Positions 9,490 through 18,605 of a stretch of DNA of 64,000 nt are shown one piece after another. Position 1 is the stretch's first letter. Each line of letters opens with the position of its first letter. The stretch is taken from the NCBI RefSeq assembly GCF_005843985.1, contig NZ_CP040463.1, positions 794,001 through 858,000 on the forward strand, in the 5' to 3' direction. Under the pieces are notes generated by a model. The model was not told the origin of the DNA and did no database searches. It saw nothing but the letters and a program-made list of their open reading frames with translations. Made by a program: the position numbers and the translations under genes. Source of the stretch: Caminibacter mediatlanticus TB-2 (GTDB lineage: Bacteria > Campylobacterota > Campylobacteria > Campylobacterales > Nautiliaceae).

Positions 9490-9512
9490 AAGCCCTTATT
9501 TATTTAGGGCTT
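9490..9512 (-). terminator. Hairpin between DUF505 gene and permease, possible weak terminator or translation block
   Basis: On the minus strand a 7-bp perfect stem (aagccct / agggctt) with a 9-nt loop is followed by only ttat. It spans the DUF505 stop codon and contains the permease Shine-Dalgarno in its 3' arm. The short U tract makes it a poor terminator; it could instead lower permease translation. Confidence 0.55.
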
Positions 9513-11352
9513 CTACTGCTTTAAGCATTAATAAACCAGCTTCATTTACACTATTTCTTCCAAGATATTTTGCTTCTCTTGCAGCAATATATGCTTTATC
9601 AAATGTTTCTTTGCTAAGCCCTGATTTTTTAATTGCTTCTTTAATGTTTTGAGGTAATATTCTTACTTTTTTCTCTTTTACATACATACTTCCAGTATCA
9701 GCTATTGCTTTTACTACTCTATAAATTGTTGGATTAATTGGTGCTCCAAATCCTTCTGGTACTCCACTCATAGCTTCATCCATCATTTTTCCATATTCAG
9801 TTTCAATGATATGACCATCTGGTAAAAGTTCAATAAATCCTTTTGCTTCAAGTTTATCAAGAGCTTCTATAATTTTTCTTTTTTCATCTTCATTTTTACC
9901 TTCTAAGATATCTTCACAAGCAATTCCAGCATCTGGAATCATTTTGAAAATATCCATTTCATATCTTGTCATATAAGGTAATTTTGGATGAGTTGCAAGT
10001 TCTTCATACATAAGTCCTGATTTTGTTGGTTCATAAGTTCCTAATATTCTTTCTTTTCTTGCTTCTTCAACCCATTCTCTATTAGGAGCTGAGAAAATTT
10101 TGTTTGAAATTGCAAGAGTTTTAACTGAATAGCTATGAATAGCTCTTTCATCATAGTTTTGGTCTTCAATTACTCTCTCACCATCTGGCGTTATAAAATA
10201 TACTGCTTTTCCTTTTTCATCAACACCCTCACTAATAAGTCCAAAAGCTTCAAGTGAATATAAATATTCTCTTAGATCAAAGTTTTCTTCAAACCATTTT
10301 TTCTTATCTTCTAAATCAGCAAATTTTTTAGCAATTTCTTGTTTTTTCTTAGGCATTTCATCAAGTCTTCTACCATATTTTTCAAGAAGTTTTTTATACT
10401 CTCTAATTTTTCTTTCAATTAATTCTGCTTTAATTTCATCAAATGTTGGAGTTTCTTCTGGATTTTCAGGTACTTTTTCATCCCATATTTTTTTGATAGT
10501 TTTTAGAGTTTCTACTTCTTCTTGTTCGATCGCAAATGTTTTTAGAGGTTTTTCTGTTTTGTCTTTATAAATTCTATACACTTCAAGTGCATATTCTCCT
10601 GCTTTTGTTAATGTATCAACATCTGCTACATATCCAAGAGCTTCAAGGTTTGCTAAACTATCTAAATCAATTTCTTCTCCATCTGCTACTTTTGCAATAT
10701 CTTCTAAAATCGATAAATCAAGCACACTTCCTTCACTTGCCCATCCACCATAAGTTAAAGTATTTTTGACAGCTTGACCAAGTTCAGTAAATGTAAAGAA
10801 ATCACCATTAGGAATAGAATATGCAATAAGTCTCATAGCTTCAAGTAAGTCTTTGTTGTTTCCTTCAATAGGTAGATAATGCGCATCAGTTGGACCCATT
10901 GGAGATTTTCTTATATACTCAGCAAGTTCAGCATCAATTACAAGTTCTGGATTTGTAAGTTTATATGCTTCATATAAATCAATAGCTTCTTTTGTTAATT
11001 CTCCATTCTCAGCAAATCCTCTTTTTTCTAATGCTTCATTTGATATTTTTGTAGTTTTATTTTTATTTTTAATAGCCGCATCAATCATTGCTATAACTTC
11101 ACTACTTACCCATTTAAAATTATCTTTCCACTCATCAATATTTTCAATTTTATCTTTTACTCTATTTAATACATCTGCAATTATACTTCCTGCATATGTG
11201 AATTCTGCAACTGCTGGCATTGGAAATCTAATAATTCCACCTAAGTTTAATTCTTCAACTGCTTCATTGTTTAATGCTTCTGTTTTTATTGTTTTAGTAT
11301 TACTATTTAGTAGTTCTAAAATAATTTTTGCTGCTTCTTTTTTAATTACCAT
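9496..11352 (-). CDS. DUF505 family protein, array of winged-helix-like modules
   Basis: A 618-residue, acidic, cytoplasmic-looking protein without signal peptide or membrane helix. It matches what I know of DUF505 proteins, which occur mainly in thermophilic bacteria and archaea and have no established function. Similar short motifs (LE..G followed by a hydrophobic residue, a wing, and LT or an equivalent plus G) recur with their glycine at residues 112, 240, 371 and 505, i.e. every 128-134 residues: [52 protein letters not shown]. This suggests tandem winged-helix-like modules, hence possible nucleic-acid or protein binding. ATG start with ggggcgcaa upstream. It has its own promoter with an overlapping palindrome. 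Confidence 0.8.
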   Translation of the reverse strand: MVIKKEAAKIILELLNSNTKTIKTEALNNEAVEELNLGGIIRFPMPAVAEFTYAGSIIADVLNRVKDKIENIDEWKDNFKWVSSEVIAMIDAAIKNKNKTTKISNEALEKRGFAENGELTKEAIDLYEAYKLTNPELVIDAELAEYIRKSPMGPTDAHYLPIEGNNKDLLEAMRLIAYSIPNGDFFTFTELGQAVKNTLTYGGWASEGSVLDLSILEDIAKVADGEEIDLDSLANLEALGYVADVDTLTKAGEYALEVYRIYKDKTEKPLKTFAIEQEEVETLKTIKKIWDEKVPENPEETPTFDEIKAELIERKIREYKKLLEKYGRRLDEMPKKKQEIAKKFADLEDKKKWFEENFDLREYLYSLEAFGLISEGVDEKGKAVYFITPDGERVIEDQNYDERAIHSYSVKTLAISNKIFSAPNREWVEEARKERILGTYEPTKSGLMYEELATHPKLPYMTRYEMDIFKMIPDAGIACEDILEGKNEDEKRKIIEALDKLEAKGFIELLPDGHIIETEYGKMMDEAMSGVPEGFGAPINPTIYRVVKAIADTGSMYVKEKKVRILPQNIKEAIKKSGLSKETFDKAYIAAREAKYLGRNSVNEAGLLMLKAVEALNK

Positions 11353-11379
11353 TTGCGCCCCTTTGTTTAATTTTTTGTA

Positions 11380-11408
11380 ATTTTATCATATCATTTTTGT
11401 TTAGTCAA
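11380..11408 (-). promoter_or_regulatory. Sigma-70-type promoter of the DUF505 gene
   Basis: On the minus strand TTGACT (11408-11403), a 17-nt spacer and TAAAAT (11385-11380). The -10 box ends 27 nt before the ATG. The gene is separated from tatC by 141 nt, so an independent promoter is expected. Confidence 0.65.
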
Positions 11409-11419
11409 TTAAACTAAAC
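11399..11419. promoter_or_regulatory. Perfect 7-7-7 palindrome over the DUF505 -35 box, HAIR-like operator candidate
   Basis: GTTTAGT - 7 nt - ACTAAAC, a perfect dyad covering the -35 hexamer. The HspR operator (HAIR, CTTGAGT-N7-ACTCAAG) has the same 7-7-7 geometry and five of seven identical bases per arm. A repressor bound here would block RNA polymerase. Which protein binds is inference. Confidence 0.5.
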
Positions 11420-11493
11420 TTTTTTGGCCAGAGCTTGGTCGGGGATTAAGATGAAATAGTAGCTAAAAAATAAAAAAAAGAAAAATGTTGATT

Positions 11494-12225
11494 TTAACTA
11501 TTTTCTTCTTTTTTTTCAGGGTTTACTACTTTTGCAATCAAAATTGATATTCCATATAATATTAAAAGAGGAGTTGCCATTGCAAGTTGTGAGAACAAAT
11601 CAGGTGGGGTTAAAATAGCTGCTAATATAAATATAATTACAATTGCGTATCTACTAAACTCAATTAAAGTCCTATCAGTTACAAGTCCAAGCTTAGCAAG
11701 AAAATATGTAACAACTGGAAGCTCAAAAGCTATTCCAAATCCAAGCATAAGTTTTCCAAAAAAACTAACATATTCACTCATTTTAGGCATTGCAGTAAAT
11801 TCTCCTCCACCAAATTGGACTAAAACTTTAAAACCAACAGGAAATACAACATAATATGCAAATGCTGCTCCTATAACAAACATTAAAGTTCCCCAAAATA
11901 CAAAAGGAAGCACAAGTTTCTTTTCATGTTCATATAGACCTGGTGCAATAAAAGCCCAAACTTGATATAAAATAAAAGGCAGTGCAAAGAAAAATCCAGC
12001 AAAAAGAGATATTTTTACAGCAGTAAAAAATGGTTCTGCAAGTCCAGTAAAAATTATTTTGCTATCTTTTTCATATTTCAATGCTTCAAGAAGTGGCATA
12101 CTCATCCACTCAAATATATATTTCCAAAATACAAAAGCTACTAAAAAAAAGATAAAATATATAATTACTATTTTAATTAAGCGAGAGCGAAGCTCCGCTA
12201 TGTGTGGTTTTAAATCTTCAAGCAT
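11494..12225 (-). CDS. tatC: Twin-arginine translocase subunit TatC
   Basis: A 243-residue inner-membrane protein with six predicted helices. The N-terminal HIAELRSRL, the [24 protein letters not shown] block and [11 protein letters not shown] (conserved Glu) are TatC hallmarks. TatC recognises the twin-arginine signal of folded exoproteins and forms the pore with TatA. It overlaps tatA by 8 nt. No tatB is seen; a TatA/TatC-type system is usual in this group. A mononucleotide-rich region without a clear terminator follows. Confidence 0.96.
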   Translation of the reverse strand: MLEDLKPHIAELRSRLIKIVIIYFIFFLVAFVFWKYIFEWMSMPLLEALKYEKDSKIIFTGLAEPFFTAVKISLFAGFFFALPFILYQVWAFIAPGLYEHEKKLVLPFVFWGTLMFVIGAAFAYYVVFPVGFKVLVQFGGGEFTAMPKMSEYVSFFGKLMLGFGIAFELPVVTYFLAKLGLVTDRTLIEFSRYAIVIIFILAAILTPPDLFSQLAMATPLLILYGISILIAKVVNPEKKEENS

Positions 12226-12436
12226 TTTCTTTTTTTTCTGCGTTTGTAGTAGTTGTAGTTTGTTCAGTTAGTTTTTCATTGTTTTCTTTTTTTTCTTCTT
12301 CACCTTCTTTTACTGCATCTTTAAAATTTTTTATACCTTTTCCAAGACCTTGAGCAAGTTCTGGAATTTTTTTACCTCCAAATAGTAGTAAAACTACTAA
12401 TAAAATAACAATTATTTGCCAAGTACTAACACCCAT
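12218..12436 (-). CDS. tatA: Twin-arginine translocase subunit TatA/E
   Basis: A 72-residue protein with one N-terminal membrane helix (residues 5-21), the [18 protein letters not shown] amphipathic segment and an acidic/Thr-rich tail. The Phe-Gly pair at the hinge is the key TatA feature. It oligomerises around TatC to pass folded proteins. Short length fits the family (55-90). It is first in a two-gene operon with tatC. Confidence 0.95.
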   Translation of the reverse strand: MGVSTWQIIVILLVVLLLFGGKKIPELAQGLGKGIKNFKDAVKEGEEEKKENNEKLTEQTTTTTNAEKKENA

Positions 12437-12499
12437 TATTAATCCTTTTTATTGAATTTTAGCATAATTTGTTAAAATTGTATCAAAAAAGGTAAAAAT

Positions 12500-13120
12500 A
12501 TGAAATTAGCTGTATTTGATTTTGATTCTACATTGATGGACGGAGAAACGATAGATTTTTTAGCAGAACCTCTTGGACTTAAAGATAAAGTAGCTTTAAT
12601 TACTGAAATGGCTATGAGAGGAGAGCTTGATTTTTTTGAGAGTCTAATTATGAGAGTAAAGCTTCTTGAAGGATTAGAAGATAAAAAAGTAAATGAGATT
12701 TGTCATAATCTTCCATATATGCCAGGGGCTGATGAGACTATAAAAGCATTGAAAAAAGATGGATATAAGGTAGTAGTTTTTAGTGGTGGATTTAGAAATG
12801 CTACAAGTTATGCAAAAGAGATTTTAGGTTTTGATGCAGATTTTAGCAATATACTTCATTCAAAAAATGGAAGATTAACTGGACTTGTTGGTGGAGAGAT
12901 GATGTTTTCACATTCAAAAGGAGATATGTTAAAAAGACTTCAAGCTATTTTAGGTATAAGTATTGAAGATACTTTGGTTGTTGGAGATGGTGCTAATGAT
13001 TTAAGTATGTTTAAATATGCGGGAACTCGTATTGCTTTTTGTGCAAAAGATGTTTTAAAAAAAGAAGCAAATGTTATAATTGAAGAAAAAGATTTAACAA
13101 AAATTTTAGAATTTATATAA
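12500..13120 (+). CDS. serB: Phosphoserine phosphatase SerB
   Basis: A 206-residue HAD-superfamily enzyme releasing serine from phosphoserine. Motif I is FDFDSTLMDGE with both aspartates, motif II is VFSGGF (Ser), motif III is the Lys of HSKGDML, and motif IV is VVGDGANDLSM. There is no N-terminal ACT domain, so this is the short form as in Helicobacter and Campylobacter. It lies 9 nt ahead of tal; serB-tal next to che genes is also seen in Campylobacter. Confidence 0.94.
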   Translation: MKLAVFDFDSTLMDGETIDFLAEPLGLKDKVALITEMAMRGELDFFESLIMRVKLLEGLEDKKVNEICHNLPYMPGADETIKALKKDGYKVVVFSGGFRNATSYAKEILGFDADFSNILHSKNGRLTGLVGGEMMFSHSKGDMLKRLQAILGISIEDTLVVGDGANDLSMFKYAGTRIAFCAKDVLKKEANVIIEEKDLTKILEFI

Positions 13121-13129
13121 GGAGAAAAA

Positions 13130-14083
13130 ATGACAAGTATTTGGGTAGATTATTTAGATAGAGAATTTTTAGATACAACTTTTAAAGATTGGGTTAATAG
13201 TAGATTAGTGAATGGACTTACAAGTAATCCTGCTATTTTTTCAAATGCACTAAAAAAAGATGTTTATAAAGGTGAGATTGAAAAACTAAAAAAAGAAGGA
13301 AAAAATTCAAAAGAAATTTATGAAGAATTAGCTGTTAGAGATATACAAAAAGCTTGTGATATATTAGAACCTTTATATGACGAAGGAGATGATGGATTTG
13401 CAAGTATAGAAGTAGACCCAAGACTTATTAATGATGCTAAGGGGACAATTGATGAAGCATTAAGATTATATGATAAAATTGAGCGGGATAATGTAATGAT
13501 AAAAATACCAGCAAATGAAGCTGGATATAAGGCTATGGAAGAACTTGCAAAAAGAGGAATTAATATAAATGCAACATTAGTTTTTTCTCCAAATCAGGCA
13601 ATGAAATCACTTGAAGCTATTAGTAAAGGTGGAAGAAGAATTGAGGGAGTTATTTCTGTTTTTGTAAGTAGATTTGATAGAAAACTTAACAATCAACTTG
13701 CTATGCAAAATTTAGCAAAAGATAGAGTTGGGTTTTTTAATGCTATTAAAATTTACAATCAAATTGAAGAAGCTGGCTATTCTAATATAAGAACTCTTTT
13801 TGCATCAACAGGAGTAAAACAAGATTATTTAAATAAAGATTATTATGTTGAAAATTTATATCTTCCTCATTCAGTTTTAACACTTCCTCTTGATGTTATT
13901 GAAGAGATAAAAAATAAAGAATTAAATGAGAGTTTTCATTTTCAAACAAAACATATTGATGCATTTTTTAGCTTTTTAACTCCTGCTGGAATTAATATGC
14001 AAAAAGTTTATCAAGAGTTATTTGATGAGGGAGTAGAAGCATTTGAAAAGGCATTTGAAGATATGTTGAATTCAATTAAGTAA
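13130..14083 (+). CDS. tal: Transaldolase
   Basis: A 317-residue class I aldolase-fold enzyme of the non-oxidative pentose phosphate pathway, moving dihydroxyacetone between sugar phosphates. Key pieces: SRLVNGLTSNPAIFSNAL, the Schiff-base lysine in NVMIKIPANEAGYKAM, GININATLVFS, and SVFVSRFDRKLN. The C-terminal part (LFASTGVKQDYLNKDYYVE, LPHSVLTLP) matches the bacterial Tal branch. It starts behind aggagaaaaa, 9 nt after serB. Confidence 0.94.
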   Translation: MTSIWVDYLDREFLDTTFKDWVNSRLVNGLTSNPAIFSNALKKDVYKGEIEKLKKEGKNSKEIYEELAVRDIQKACDILEPLYDEGDDGFASIEVDPRLINDAKGTIDEALRLYDKIERDNVMIKIPANEAGYKAMEELAKRGININATLVFSPNQAMKSLEAISKGGRRIEGVISVFVSRFDRKLNNQLAMQNLAKDRVGFFNAIKIYNQIEEAGYSNIRTLFASTGVKQDYLNKDYYVENLYLPHSVLTLPLDVIEEIKNKELNESFHFQTKHIDAFFSFLTPAGINMQKVYQELFDEGVEAFEKAFEDMLNSIK

Positions 14084-14091
14084 GGATTAAA

Positions 14092-15207
14092 ATGACAAGA
14101 GAAGAGTTAAATAAATATCTTTATACTCTTATTAATTATGAAGGAAGTGACCTTCATATTAAAGCAGGAGAAGGTGTTAGATTTAGAATACATGGAGAGC
14201 TACATAAAGTAGAATCTCCAAAACTTACAAGAGAGAGTGTTGTTAATTTATTAAAAGAACTTTTAAGAAGTAGATTTGAAGAAATGGTTAAAAATAAAGA
14301 GATAGATTTTTCTTATAAGCTTGATGAAAATTATCGTTTTAGAGCTAATGCTTTTTTTCAAGTAGATGGTCCTTCAATAGTATTTAGGGTTATTCCATTA
14401 AAAATACCAACATTAGATGAACTTGATTTTCCAAATGTTATTAGAAAATTTACTGAAATTGAAAGAGGTCTTGTATTAGTAACAGGAGTTACAGGGAGTG
14501 GTAAATCTACAACTCTTGCAGCTTTAATTAATGAAATAAATGAAAAAAAAGCTAAACATATCATTACAATAGAAGACCCAGTTGAATTTATTCATAAAGA
14601 TAAAAAAAGTTTAATTAATCAAAGAAGTTTAGGCGAAGATACAAGAAGTTTTACAACAGCTCTAAGAGCTGCTTTAAGAGAAGACCCTGATATTATTTTA
14701 GTTGGAGAAATGAGAGATAGAGAAACGATAGAAATTGCACTTCATGCAGCAGAAACTGGCCATTTAGTTTTTTCAACTCTTCATACTCTTGATGCAAAAG
14801 AGACAATAAATAGAATTATTGGAGTTTTTCCAATTGATGAACAACAAAGAATAAGACTTGTATTATCATCAGTGCTTCAAGGGATAATTTCTCAAAGGTT
14901 AGTTCCAACCGTTAATAAAAAAAGAACAGCTGCAATGGAGGTTTTAATATCAACACCAAGAATTCAAGATATGATATTAAAAAATAGAGATAAAGAAATT
15001 AAAGATGCATTAGAAGAAGGAAAATTAATATATGGTACTCAAAGCTTTGATCAACATTTAGTTGATTTAGTATTAAGTGGTAAAATTAATGAAGATACTG
15101 CACTTAAATTTGCAACAAGTAAAGATGATTTGAAACTAAAATTAAAACAAGAAAAAATGAAAGTAGGAAAAGATACGAAAACAACTGCAATACCTTTAAA
15201 AGATTGA
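14092..15207 (+). CDS. PilT-like type IV pilus retraction ATPase family protein
   Basis: A 371-residue secretion ATPase. It has the PilT N-terminal domain (EGSDLHIKAGEGVRFRIHGE), Walker A GVTGSGKSTT, Asp box EDPVEFIH, Walker B DPDIILVGEMRD and His box TGHLVFSTLHTLDA. In the C-terminal part the usual AIRNLIRE retraction motif is not clear (NRDKEIKDALEEGK stands there) and a lysine-rich tail follows. It probably powers pilus retraction or a related assembly. No other pilus gene is in the window. It starts 8 nt after tal. Confidence 0.88.
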   Translation: MTREELNKYLYTLINYEGSDLHIKAGEGVRFRIHGELHKVESPKLTRESVVNLLKELLRSRFEEMVKNKEIDFSYKLDENYRFRANAFFQVDGPSIVFRVIPLKIPTLDELDFPNVIRKFTEIERGLVLVTGVTGSGKSTTLAALINEINEKKAKHIITIEDPVEFIHKDKKSLINQRSLGEDTRSFTTALRAALREDPDIILVGEMRDRETIEIALHAAETGHLVFSTLHTLDAKETINRIIGVFPIDEQQRIRLVLSSVLQGIISQRLVPTVNKKRTAAMEVLISTPRIQDMILKNRDKEIKDALEEGKLIYGTQSFDQHLVDLVLSGKINEDTALKFATSKDDLKLKLKQEKMKVGKDTKTTAIPLKD

Positions 15208-15231
15208 TTTGTAATTTTTTTTTGATATAAT
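15204..15231 (+). promoter_or_regulatory. Promoter upstream of rplY
   Basis: TTGATT (15204-15209), 16-nt spacer, then TATAAT (15226-15231) preceded by a T-rich run, 29 nt before the rplY ATG. The -35 overlaps the stop of the pilT-like gene. It starts the long rplY-to-dxs gene block. Confidence 0.6.
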
Positions 15232-15260
15232 GTCAATTCAAAAAAATCTAAGGAGATATT

Positions 15261-15797
15261 ATGCTTGAAGGAATAATCAGAGAGAGTACTTCTAAGTCTG
15301 CAACTAAAAAACTTAGAAGAGATGGTTATCTGATTGCAAACATTTATGGTAAAGGGCAAGAAAACATAAATGCTGCATTCAAAAAAAGTGATTTTATTAA
15401 ATATATGAGAAATAAAGAACATTTAATTTTTCCTGTAAAAGTTGGAGATAAAGAATTTAAAGCTGTTGTACAAGAATATCAAAAAGACCCAGTAACAGGT
15501 GATTTATTACATGTTGATTTATTAATAGCACAAGATGGTGTAAAACAATATTTTTATGTTCCAATTAAAGTAAAAGGTACTCCAATTGGTCTTAAAAATA
15601 AAGGTGTTTTAGTTTATCATAGAAGAAGAATTAAAGTTAAATCAACTCCTGAAAAATTACCAGATTATTTCGAACTTGATGTAAGTAATCTTGATGTTGG
15701 TGATAATATTTTAATTAGAGATATTGAATTTCCAGAAGGTGTTGAGTGTTATCTAAATCCATCAATTCCTATCGTAGGTGTAATAAAAGCTAAATAA
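15261..15797 (+). CDS. rplY: 50S ribosomal protein L25/general stress protein Ctc
   Basis: A 178-residue long-form L25 (CTC). The N-terminal half ([19 protein letters not shown], then [10 protein letters not shown]) is the 5S-rRNA-binding L25 domain; the C-terminal TL5-like half carries [18 protein letters not shown] and [12 protein letters not shown]. It binds 5S rRNA at the large subunit central protuberance. It is first in the rplY-pth order seen in Campylobacterota and many other bacteria. Confidence 0.95.
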   Translation: MLEGIIRESTSKSATKKLRRDGYLIANIYGKGQENINAAFKKSDFIKYMRNKEHLIFPVKVGDKEFKAVVQEYQKDPVTGDLLHVDLLIAQDGVKQYFYVPIKVKGTPIGLKNKGVLVYHRRRIKVKSTPEKLPDYFELDVSNLDVGDNILIRDIEFPEGVECYLNPSIPIVGVIKAK

Positions 15798-15803
15798 TTC
15801 TTC

Positions 15804-15821
15804 TCTCGCTCTTTTGCGAGA
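15804..15821 (+). other. Hairpin between rplY and pth
   Basis: A 6-bp GC-rich stem (tctcgc / gcgaga) with a 6-nt loop, 7 nt after the rplY stop, followed by actttaaag rather than a T tract. It may act as a processing site or attenuator; it lacks the U run of a normal terminator. Confidence 0.45.
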
Positions 15822-15836
15822 CTTTAAAGAGGTAGT

Positions 15837-16376
15837 ATGAAACTTATTGTTGGTCTTGGAAATCCTGGTAAAAAATATGAAAAAAATAGGCATAATGTTG
15901 GTTTTATGGTTATTGATTATTTAATAGATAATTATAATTCTTCCAAAATTTCTTCAAAATTTAAAGGTGAACTTTTTAAATCAAATGATTTTTTATTTTT
16001 AAAACCTACTACTTTTATGAATTTAAGTGGAGAGAGTATAAAATTAGTTAAAGATTTTTATAAAATTGATAATGAAGATATTATAGTTATTCATGATGAT
16101 TTAGATTTAAAACTTGGGGCTTTAAAATTTAAAAGAGGTGGTAGTAGTGGTGGTCATAATGGACTTAAATCAATTGATAGTTTAATAGGAAATGATTATT
16201 ATAGAATAAGAGTAGGTATAGGAAGACCTGAAAGAAAAGAAGAAGTAATAAATTATGTATTAAGTGATTTTAGTGATGAAGAATTAGAATGTATAAAAAA
16301 ACTTTTTCCTTTAATTGAAGAAGCTATAAAAGATATTAAAAAAGCTCCTAATCTTTATACAAGAAAAGGTTGTTAG
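15837..16376 (+). CDS. pth: Peptidyl-tRNA hydrolase
   Basis: A 179-residue enzyme that frees tRNA from stalled peptidyl-tRNA. The N-terminal LIVGLGNPGKKYEKNRHNVGF contains the catalytic His region and substrate-binding Asn; FLKPTTFMNLSGES, VIHDDLDLKLG and GGSSGGHNGLKSI complete the active site. Length matches bacterial Pth (about 180-195). It starts 39 nt after rplY; its stop overlaps the next gene's start by one base if GTG is used there. Confidence 0.96.
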   Translation: MKLIVGLGNPGKKYEKNRHNVGFMVIDYLIDNYNSSKISSKFKGELFKSNDFLFLKPTTFMNLSGESIKLVKDFYKIDNEDIIVIHDDLDLKLGALKFKRGGSSGGHNGLKSIDSLIGNDYYRIRVGIGRPERKEEVINYVLSDFSDEELECIKKLFPLIEEAIKDIKKAPNLYTRKGC

Positions 16377-17392
16377 TGTATTTTTGGTATATTTTAAGAA
16401 ATTATTTAAAAAATTTTGTAATTACTTTAATAGGATTTGCTTTATTGTTTGTTCTTGTAGATTATTCTTTTAATTTTGCTAAATTACCAAACTCTTCAAA
16501 TTTGCAAATTTTATATATTTTTTATGTATTTATAGATTCAATTTTTATTTTATATCCTCTTGCATTGGTTTTTGCTTTTTTATTAACATTAAATAAAATG
16601 ATAAAATTCAATGAGTTGGTTAGTTTTTATTCATTAGGTTTTAAACCTTTTAAAATTTTAAAACCTATTATTTATTTTTCATTATTTTTTTTTATTTTAA
16701 TAATGTATTTACAAAGTACAAAAATTGCATATGTAAATCAATATGCAAAAGCTATAAAAAATAATATGCAACTAAAAAATAAAAATCTTTTTTTAAAATA
16801 TAATAATAGTGTCGTATATATTAAAGAATTAAATCCGATTCTTAAAGAAGCTTATGATGTAAAAATATTCGTTGTAAAAGATAATAAATTAATAAAAATT
16901 ATTTATACAAAAAAAGCAAAGTTTTTTAAAAATCATTGGATTAGCAATAAAGCTGTTATTACGACTTTAAGTAAAGATAGATGGGATAAAGAAGAAAAAA
17001 AATTAGTTTTTTTAGAAAACTTTAAACCAAAGATTTTATCTAATCTTAAAACTCTTAATACTATTTCATTATCTGATGCATATATTGCAATTAAATATTT
17101 TAAAGATATAGATTTAAATAGAGTTTTATCTATTGTGTTTTTTAAAGTTTTTACACCTCTTAGCTTGATTATATTAATAATTTTGTTTTTTTATACTTCT
17201 CCTATTCATATTCGAATTTCAAATGTATCGATATTTATGATAAAATCAATCTCTTTAACAATTTTTGTGTGGGGGATTGAGCTTTTATTATTTAAATTTA
17301 CAAAACAAGGAGTAATGCCGTATTATGTAATAGCATTACCATTTTTTATTTTGATAATTTTAACTTTTCTTATTTTAAGGAGATATAAATGA
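16376..17392 (+). CDS. LptF/LptG-family permease (LPS export)
   Basis: A membrane protein of about 338 residues with the LptF/G pattern: an N-terminal helix, two further helices by residue ~110, a periplasmic middle domain (about 115-245) and three C-terminal helices. With its partner it forms the membrane part of the ABC transporter that extracts lipopolysaccharide toward the Lpt bridge. I prefer the GTG at 16376 (overlapping the pth stop, aagg 6 nt upstream) over the in-frame TTG at 16370. Same position as the LptF/G permease between pth and lysA in Campylobacter. It ends in an ATGA overlap with lysA. Confidence 0.88.
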   Translation: MYFWYILRNYLKNFVITLIGFALLFVLVDYSFNFAKLPNSSNLQILYIFYVFIDSIFILYPLALVFAFLLTLNKMIKFNELVSFYSLGFKPFKILKPIIYFSLFFFILIMYLQSTKIAYVNQYAKAIKNNMQLKNKNLFLKYNNSVVYIKELNPILKEAYDVKIFVVKDNKLIKIIYTKKAKFFKNHWISNKAVITTLSKDRWDKEEKKLVFLENFKPKILSNLKTLNTISLSDAYIAIKYFKDIDLNRVLSIVFFKVFTPLSLIILIILFFYTSPIHIRISNVSIFMIKSISLTIFVWGIELLLFKFTKQGVMPYYVIALPFFILIILTFLILRRYK

Positions 17393-18597
17393 ATTTTTTA
17401 GAATTTGCAAAAAAATATGATACACCACTTTATGTATATGATTTTAATCATTTTGAGAAACAATATAATGAATTAAAGCAAGCTTTTAAAGCAAGGAAAA
17501 GTATAATTGCATATGCTATAAAAGCAAATAGCAATTTAAGTGTAATAAAAAAATTTGCTTCTCTTGGAAGTGGAGCTGATTGTGTTAGTATTGGCGAAGT
17601 AAAAAGAGCGTTACTTGCAGGTGTAGATAAGTATAAAATAATTTTTAGTGGAGTTGGAAAAAGAGATGATGAGATAAAAGAAGCATTAGATAAAGATATT
17701 TTAATGTTAAATGTTGAGAGTGAAGCAGAACTTAAAAGAATTGATGAAATAGCTAAAAGTATGAATAAAGAAGCGAGAATTTCAATAAGAGTAAATCCTG
17801 ATATTGACCCAAAAACACATCCATACATTTCAACAGGACTTAGTGAAAATAAATTTGGTGTAGATATAGAGAGTGCTAAAAAAATGTATATTTATGCAAA
17901 AAAATCTAAAAATTTAAATCCTATTGGAATTCACTTTCATATTGGAAGTCAATTAACTGAATTAAATCCAATAAAAGAAGCAAGTGAAATTGTTGCTAAT
18001 TTAGTTAGAAGCCTAAAAGCTATAAATATTGATATTAAATTTTTTGATATAGGTGGTGGTCTTGGTATTAAATATAAAGATGAAGATACAATAAAACCAT
18101 ATGATTACGCACAAGCAATTCTATCAACTCTAAGTGGACTTGATGTTACAATTATCTGTGAACCTGGCAGATTTCTTGTTGGTAATGGTGGATGGTTTTT
18201 AACAAAAGTGTTATATGAAAAGATAAATGGTGATAAAAGATTTGTTATTGTAGATGGTGCGATGAATGATTTAATTAGACCAAGTTTATATAATGCATAT
18301 CATAAAGTAGAAGTTATAAGTAGTGTAAAAAATCCTCAAATTTCAAAAGCAAATATTGTAGGACCAGTTTGTGAGAGTGGAGATTTTTTTGCAAAAGATA
18401 TTGAAGTACCACAAACAAATCCAGGAGATTTAATAGTTATTCATTCAGCAGGGGCGTATGGATTTACAATGAGTAGTAATTATAACACTCGTCCAAGACC
18501 TTGTGAAATAGCAATTGAAGATGGAAAAGATAGAGTAATTAGAAGAAGAGAAACTTTTGAAGATTTAATAGCATGTGAGATTGATTATTTGATATAA
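17389..18597 (+). CDS. lysA: Diaminopimelate decarboxylase
   Basis: A 402-residue fold III PLP enzyme making lysine from meso-diaminopimelate. PLP lysine in IIAYAIKANSNL; GADCVSIGE, HFHIGSQLTE, FDIGGGLGIKY, CEPGRFLVGNGG and the C-terminal Cys motif GPVCESGDFFA with GAYGFTMSSNYNTRPRP are all present. Length is normal. ATG overlaps the permease stop (atga). It provides lysine while upstream diaminopimelate is also used for peptidoglycan. Confidence 0.96.
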   Translation: MNFLEFAKKYDTPLYVYDFNHFEKQYNELKQAFKARKSIIAYAIKANSNLSVIKKFASLGSGADCVSIGEVKRALLAGVDKYKIIFSGVGKRDDEIKEALDKDILMLNVESEAELKRIDEIAKSMNKEARISIRVNPDIDPKTHPYISTGLSENKFGVDIESAKKMYIYAKKSKNLNPIGIHFHIGSQLTELNPIKEASEIVANLVRSLKAINIDIKFFDIGGGLGIKYKDEDTIKPYDYAQAILSTLSGLDVTIICEPGRFLVGNGGWFLTKVLYEKINGDKRFVIVDGAMNDLIRPSLYNAYHKVEVISSVKNPQISKANIVGPVCESGDFFAKDIEVPQTNPGDLIVIHSAGAYGFTMSSNYNTRPRPCEIAIEDGKDRVIRRRETFEDLIACEIDYLI

Positions 18598-18605
18598 GGA
18601 AAAAA

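Noticed and set aside
10536-10769. Leu-rich plus-strand frame inside DUF505
   Set aside because: Antisense shadow of the DUF505 coding frame, with no ribosome site and improbable composition.
11425-11445. GGCCAGAGCTTGGTC inverted repeat below tatC as terminator
   Set aside because: On the transcribed (minus) strand one stem pair is a mismatch and no T tract follows.
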